Assembly (NCBI GenBank): GCA_009823395.1
Contig: CM020507.1
Coordinates: 7,338,501-7,402,500 of the forward strand
DNA length: 64,000 nucleotides
Source: Thamnaconus septentrionalis
Taxonomy: Eukaryota; Chordata; Actinopteri; Tetraodontiformes; Monacanthidae
Direction: 5' to 3'
Shown: positions 58,307 to 64,000 of the stretch, piece by piece
Position numbering within the stretch: the first letter of the stretch is position 1
Layout of the letters: every line of letters begins with the position of its first letter
The notes under the pieces: model-generated
The model's input: the letters and a program-made list of their open reading frames with translations, nothing else
Told to the model about the DNA's origin: nothing
Databases searched by the model: none
Translations under genes and position numbers: made by a program

Positions 58307-61300
58307 ATGACTCGAAGATCCTGTGCCATTTACGCCACCGGGATCGTGTGCGCTCATCTGCTGATCGTGGGGATCGCCCTGCTCGTAGCTCAAGTCTTCC
58401 AAACAATGATTCACAGCCGGCTAAAACAGGTGAGTCGCTCTCTTGCCTTCGCAACGAGCATCCCCATAACCTAATAATTGTAATGCCATCTCGTTTCTCT
58501 CTTGCTCTCTTATTGTTCCTGTCAACTACTTCGACCTTTTCTTTGCGACCAAGCATGTCCAATGTGTTCCATCCGCAGTGTGCACCCACCGGTCGGTAGC
58601 AGGAGCGGCTCCAGCCGGCGTTTGTAAATGGTGCTTTTACCTCTAAAGCCAGGTTATTGCATTTGACATGTGTGGATTCATTTGATTTTATTTTTCATTT
58701 TTGCTGCATTTTGCAGTTCGATCTCAGCCCATCCCTCTATTAATTCCCCGCACTGTCCGGGGCGGTGAAAGGTTCCAAGTGCCATTACATGGTAGCTTGC
58801 AGCATCAATTAAGACTACAACTTAACCCTGTACGTTTAAATCTGCGCTGGAATCGCAATCCATCATAACACCAAGAGGAGGAGTTAGTCAGCGGGTCGTT
58901 GGTCAGCGGCTCGGCTGCATTCCCCATGACCTTACCCCGCTTACCAGCTACGGGTTTTTTCCCCCCTTTTAAATCCCCTCACCTACAGCGCTGACGCGAT
59001 GTGCCGTCACTGCAGTGACCGCAGTGTATGTGCCTCCTATTGCCTGATGAAAATGTTCGTACTGGACAGCAACGGCTTGACCCGGTGGCACATTTCTGTC
59101 CGCGGGGGGATAACGGGATGACTTGGTGCTCAGTGATGGGGGAGGGGTGGTGGCGGTCGTGGTGGTGATGGTTGTGTCAGGTCTTGAGGAACCTGGGGGA
59201 AGGGGAGAGAGCTGAAGGAGTTCCCCCAACTTTCTAGTGCAGGAGCGGGTTACGAGGGGAGAAGCAGTTTTTCCGTTGTTGCCAAATGTTGTTCAAATCG
59301 AAAGAAAATGATTTGAAAGATTTTTGGAGAAAAAAAAAATAGATGAAGAAATTAAAGTGTGACGATCCTCCTGAAGAGAAACCAAGAAACTGAAGCGGCC
59401 ACCCGGTGCTCCTGGACATGTGTGGGTGAAGGAGTGGCAGCCTGCAGGGTGAACGTAGGGGTTAGTAGGGGGTTTGTTGGCACCTGACACCCCATTCCAC
59501 TCAGACCCGTTTTAAAAATGCTTTGCATTCCTCTGACTGACATCAATCACTTTGCTGGATGCTGTGCACCAGCTTTAATCTGCATTCTGGAAACCCTCTT
59601 GCTTGTGTGCGACGCCTGCCCCCCCCCCCTCAGCTGAAGAGCTGCAGACCCTAATAGTTCAAGTAGTGGTCTTGCAAACATCGTCACTCACCGGCAGTTT
59701 CCCCCTCCTGGAGTTAAGATTTAGGTCTAGGTCTCATTTATGTCCCTTTTCGACTCGCAGCAGCGTCCCGAATTAGACAAATTTGTCAAAGTTCACCGAG
59801 TGGGGCCGTGGGGGGCGGCTTTAATTCCGATGTGACTGTTGATTACATGAACTGACAGCAAAGCTAATCCCCCTTTGCCACAGTCTTGCTAATGAATTAG
59901 CAGGACCCAGACACACGGAGCAGATTCCAAAAAATCAACCTAATCTGATGTCGGGAGTGTGGCTCCCTGTAATGATGGCACAGCCCAGTTGTTTGGAACA
60001 ACTCAAAAGATGCCTCCAGGGCATAGACTTATTGTCAGACAGGTTGAGTGACAAAGAATGCGACTAAACCATTTGAGAAACTTGTCAGTCTTCTTTGCCT
60101 CGAGGGCCCGATCTTTAACGCCTGGACACAACGTTGAAGCGCATCTGCATGTCACATGTGTCGGTGATTAAAAAATGAAAAAATACTGATAATCGTAGAA
60201 ATGCGTTGTTTTTTTCCATCCGTGCGCTCCCACAGTTTACAATAAGAAATATTTCAACCTTTGGAGAGGTATGGAACCCTTGTGCGTGAACACGACAGTA
60301 TTTCTAAGCCGAACCTGTGTCACTGAAAAAAGTCTGACATGCAGCCTTTGATGGTTGACTTGTTTGAAATGGGCTTTATGTTCTGTTTCTATGTTATTTG
60401 GTCTTTATACAATTCCAAGCAGGATCTTGTCGTGTGAGGACTTAGCCTCGCCTAAAGTTGTTTGACTAAGGTTTGGTTCATCCGTCTTTAGTCACGCAGC
60501 TTGTATTTTGATTGCACTGTGGAAAAAAAAAATGTTTTGTGACAGATCAAGGTTTTATCCTGTAGATAAAGAAAATTTAGGCCATTCAATGAAGGTCTTT
60601 CAAAGGCCTTTTATTCAAGGTTGGAAAGCAGACCTTGCCAGATGCTTGAAGGGCAAGGCCAGACACGCCACAAACTACTTTGTTTTCTATTTAAATAGGA
60701 CAAATACGGCTTGTTGTGAACATGCTTGAGACTGAATGTCACTTTCACTCTTTTGGTCCAGTTTCAGCTCTTAATTAAGAAGCAGAGCAGTCAAGACTCC
60801 AGAGAATCGGTGATTAAATACCTCAAGTCAGATCAAGTTTTTTCTTGTGTCCTCTCTTGCTACGATTTCTCCTTTTTCTGTTGTCATTACACAGCTGTAA
60901 CCTGTGATGCCATATTCATTTCTGCAAAGTGGGTGTAATGTGTTGACACTGGGCTGGAATTTAAGATAATCTGTTGCAACAAGGGAACATTTTGGTTCTC
61001 ATAAGAAATGACGCAAAAGGACGCAGAAGACTCAACGTTTTTTTGAATGAAGTGCTATTAGCCAATGGAAGAACTAAGATGAGAATTAAATATATTTATA
61101 ATTTCAATTTTAGTTGTTGTTGTTTTTACTTAACCTGGAAAATGTTGCTCTGTTTTGCAAATCCCCTCCTCACCTTCTCTGTTAGCTCAGTCACAAGTAT
61201 TTATTTTGGTGAATCTATTTAATGATCTAAAATGGGGCATATTGTAAAGCAGCGGAAGAATTGTGTGACATAAACAGTTCTGCGGAGCCTTAAATACGAA

Positions 61301-63217
61301 GGTTAGACGTTTGGGTATATGCCAGGAACAGGAAGTTCCTGCCACACCCTCGGCCATAGGAGAAGCCTTGTTAGCGTGGAGGACTTTGCTTGACGTGCAA
61401 AGGACACCGCAGGAAGTCGTCCATTTGGCCGCGTCCAACTGTAAAAATACCCTTCGAGAATGGAAGAAGCTGCTTGTTTTTCCTGGCCCTCTTGGTGCCC
61501 TCAGTTAACATTCCGTCTGTTGTCATTCATCTACTCGAAAGGTCTGGCTAAAGGTTACCGTTGCTCGTGTTTTGACATGTTGCAACCAGGCTTATGTCAC
61601 ATACGCCAGTGCTGCCTTTACCTCCGATGCTCTCTGTGGGCTTTTCACACGGCCACAGTGAAAATCTTGTCGCTGTTTGTGTTGACTCTGCCCCACACAG
61701 ATGCAATAAAACACTTGAGTTGATATCCTTGTTGTACCTGACAGTGTTGTACTGCAAATGTTGCTGGCGCTCAGATACCCTCTTGCTGCAGCCCGCCGGT
61801 GGATTGAGTCAACTGAGCGTGGGTTCATAATTACTGGCGTTCTCGTTCCGATTTTGACATCTTCAGACCTGTTCTGTGGTGTATTAACTTTTATGCAAGC
61901 CCGCGAACCTTTGCTAATGCAACAGCATGTTTTGGAGACTCGGCTGTGACTTCTCATGTCTGTTTTGACAGGCTTCAGTTTACACTGTCTTACTCCAAAA
62001 TGTCTTTTTTATCTTTCGCCTTGTCAATAGGAGATAACGTTGACGGAGAAGAGCCAAGTGTTTGAGGCGTGGAAGAACCCACCTCCCCCTGTTTACATGG
62101 AGTACTACTTCTTCAACGTGACCAATCCGGAGGAGTTCTTGGCCGGCGGCAAGGCAGCAGTGAAGCAGATTGGACCCTACACTTACAGGTGCAGTGAGGA
62201 CCTCACCAGCGGCAGCTGTTAATGTGTGTTATTATGTACTGTGGTGGAAATAACTGGGCTGGCGTTGCATTCGAGAGTTTCCTCAAGAAAGGTCATCCTA
62301 GATCTTGACACATCTGGCATGGTTTTTGTTATTGATTGCAGTGAGAAATTTAAAACAGGAGACATCTGGACCAACAGAATCGGTGTCTTCTCTCCAACAG
62401 GGAATACAGGCCGCGGGAAAATGTGACTTTCCTGGAGAACGGCACCAAGGTCTACGCCCTCAACCCCAAATCTTTTGTGTTTGTGCGCGAGAAGTCCGTA
62501 GGCGACCCCGAGGAGGACATTGTGAGGACGATCAACATCCCATATGTGGTAAGCCATGTTTGCACTGGAGGACAACCTCATTGTGGCTTGGAGCTGCCAG
62601 TTTTTGGGTTGGATACACATTTGTCACATAATTGGCACGTCACAGTGTTGGCAGTGTTATTTTACCCAACGCAGCAGGCACCAGTCTGTGACCTGAAGAT
62701 ACAAGGTTGTCATGTTTGGGTTGGATAGCTGAAAGGGGGTCATTTTGATGTGCCCTCTGTCTTGCATCCCTCAAAGCGTTAAGCTGCTTTCAACTCTTTT
62801 CACTGCGGTTGAATGTCGCCCCTATGACGCAGGCCAGAACTTACAGGTTTTATCAAAAAACCTGTAAGTTCTGAATGTAGCCTTATTTCATATGTTAACT
62901 TGTATCATCTATGTTCAAGTTACTCAAGGACATTTAAGTAACTTGAACATACAAAATCGAGTGATTTGACAATTGAAGGCTGAATGGTGTCTGCGGCCTC
63001 GCTTTGTCTCCTCCTTCTTCAGGCTGTGATGAGCGAGCTCCACTCCTACAACTTCCTACTGCGAACCTTTGTGTCGGCGTACATGAACAGTCTGGGCGTT
63101 GACCTGTTCTTGACTAAGACGGTCCACGAGTACCTGTGGGGCTTCAAACACCCTCTCCTCGCAAAGATCCACAAACTGAGGCCCGAAGTGGACGAGTATT
63201 TCGGGCTGATGTGGAAG
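58307..63217 (+). CDS. scarb2: Scavenger receptor class B member 2 (LIMP-2), 5' part; first four coding exons
   Basis: Exons 58307-58429, 62031-62188, 62401-62548 and 63023-63217 join in phase to 208 residues; the gene continues beyond the window. Exon 1 encodes a short cytosolic N-terminus and a membrane helix (about residues 9-29, GIVCAHLLIVGIALLVAQVF), the uncleaved anchor of the CD36 family. The luminal part follows: YYFFNVTNPEEF with an N-glycosylation site, VKQIGPYTYR, FVREKSVGDPEEDIVRTINI and DLFLTKTVHEYLWGFKHPLL. These match SCARB2 (IGPYTYR, SVGDPKIDLIRTLNIP, THTVDELLWGYK) better than CD36 or SCARB1. LIMP-2 is a lysosomal membrane protein that carries beta-glucocerebrosidase from the ER. 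The ATG at 58307 is preceded by in-frame codons without another ATG. Intron 1 is 3.6 kb; intron 3 holds two hairpins. Confidence 0.94.
58430..62030 (+). other. scarb2: scarb2 intron 1 (3.6 kb)
   Basis: The donor is AAACAG/GTGAGT and the acceptor GTCAATAG/GAGATA. It contains a C-run (about 59617-59628) and ordinary unique sequence. I found no exon, RNA gene or mobile element with clear ends. Confidence 0.7.
62835..62873. repeat. Perfect 17-bp inverted repeat (hairpin 1), scarb2 intron 3
   Basis: CAGAACTTACAGGTTTT (62835-62851) and AAAACCTGTAAGTTCTG (62857-62873) are exact reverse complements around a 5-nt loop. Confidence 0.95.
62910..62951. repeat. Perfect 15-bp inverted repeat (hairpin 2), scarb2 intron 3
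   Basis: TATGTTCAAGTTACT (62910-62924) and AGTAACTTGAACATA (62937-62951) are exact reverse complements around a 12-nt loop. It starts 36 bp after hairpin 1. Confidence 0.95.
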
Positions 63218-64000
63218 GTAAGCGCGGCTATATGTGCCTTTATTACTCAGATTGGGGGAGTGGAGGATGAAAGTCACGTGTTCTGTTGGTTACTTGAGCA
63301 ACAGTTGAGTGAGGGCTTGAGTGGTTACTTGACATAACAGAAGTGAGATTCCCCTCATGCTGATGGAAGATGCTTTACGCTTCCTGTTTACACAGCAACG
63401 TCTGCAGCTTGCTGACAACGTCAGTCTTGTGACTCACAGTATTGCACGGGTGTGATGGCTCAGCTGATAAAAGCAACACTGGAAACCATTGCTCATGAAT
63501 TTTAGAATTTCTTGCTGCCTCTGGAGTGTTTTCCTGCTGGAGGTAATTAAAGCGATTGCCTTAAATGAACCGCAGTCGCTGTTTAGCGTCCCAAATTACA
63601 GGAAAGACAAATTTTGCTCCGTGTGAAATTAGCAGTAGATGGAAAACAATCACGCCCTGTCCGGGTTTGCTCTCCTGCGCCTTGTTTACTCACCGTGCGT
63701 TCAATTTGGTGCCTGCAAATTTTCATAAGCACAGCAGTCATTTCAGCTAAAGGTGGCCTCTCATATTAGTCACGTCCTTGTTTGGTCAGTAAAATCTGCA
63801 CCACATGCTGCTGATTCAGTGCAAAACTTTGACACCAGCTGCATTTCCATGACTCCTAGAATTGCACAAAACCTAAATATCGCAATAAGAAACTGGTAAT
63901 GGAAACACCTAAACTTAGAAAAACCTCTCAAATATTGCTAAAAGGTTTTTACGCTCTCATGAGGTGGTTTTTCAGACGTATCAGTATGTCTCAATATGCC
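63218..64000 (+). other. scarb2: scarb2 intron 4, open at the window end
   Basis: The stretch follows the donor TGGAAG/GTAAGC. I see no further exon before the end; the next exon, expected to continue after YFGLMWK, lies outside. Confidence 0.7.

Overview
The window is nuclear DNA of a vertebrate, almost certainly a teleost fish. The genes are intron-rich with GT-AG junctions and long AT-rich introns. There are fish-style LINE tails, Tc1-like and other MITEs, and long TA, TG and CT microsatellites. The proteins are recognisable vertebrate families (UGT2, REXO1, POLI, RAB27B, ST8SIA3, CCNG2, CCDC158, SCARB2). I found no bacterial genes, CRISPR array, rRNA or tRNA. Exon models were built by hand from splice sites, reading phase and remembered family sequences. 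No alignment was run.

Layout, left to right: (1) 1-10.6 kb, a tandem array of three UGT2-type UDP-glucuronosyltransferase genes on +; the first lacks exon 1 because the window starts inside it. (2) 11.05-17.8 kb, rexo1 on -, 16 coding exons, tail-to-tail with the third UGT. (3) 18.58-23.1 kb, poli (DNA polymerase iota) on +, head-to-head with rexo1 across a 777-bp shared promoter region. (4) 25.0-28.3 kb, rab27b on +. (5) 31.96-34.77 kb, st8sia3 on -. (6) 36.09-38.05 kb, ccng2 (cyclin G2) on -. (7) 39.15-49.0 kb, ccdc158 on +, head-to-head with ccng2 and full of simple repeats. (8) 49.0-58.3 kb, a gene-poor gap. (9) 58.3 kb to the window end, the first four exons of scarb2 (LIMP-2) on +.

The genes are housekeeping or tissue-specific and do not form one pathway. 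UGTs conjugate lipophilic compounds in the ER. REXO1 is a DEDDh exonuclease. POLI performs translesion synthesis. RAB27B controls secretory-vesicle docking. ST8SIA3 builds disialyl glycans in the Golgi. CCNG2 is a growth-arrest cyclin. CCDC158 is a long coiled-coil protein. SCARB2 carries beta-glucocerebrosidase to lysosomes. By memory of human gene order, the block joins material from human 4q (UGT2, CCNG2, CCDC158, SCARB2), 18q21 (POLI, RAB27B, ST8SIA3) and 19p13 (REXO1).

The main points of interest are: a Rho-like Thr in place of the base-recognition Asn133 in Rab27b; a retroelement tail forming the 3' splice site of a UGT exon; two copies of a MITE family with a 43-bp internal repeat; two adjacent perfect hairpins in a scarb2 intron; three TGACGTGA boxes at an exact 12-bp period before the poli start codon; and a ccdc158 intron loaded with TA and TG repeats that run into a splice acceptor. 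I did not find a convincing wholly new multi-gene system.
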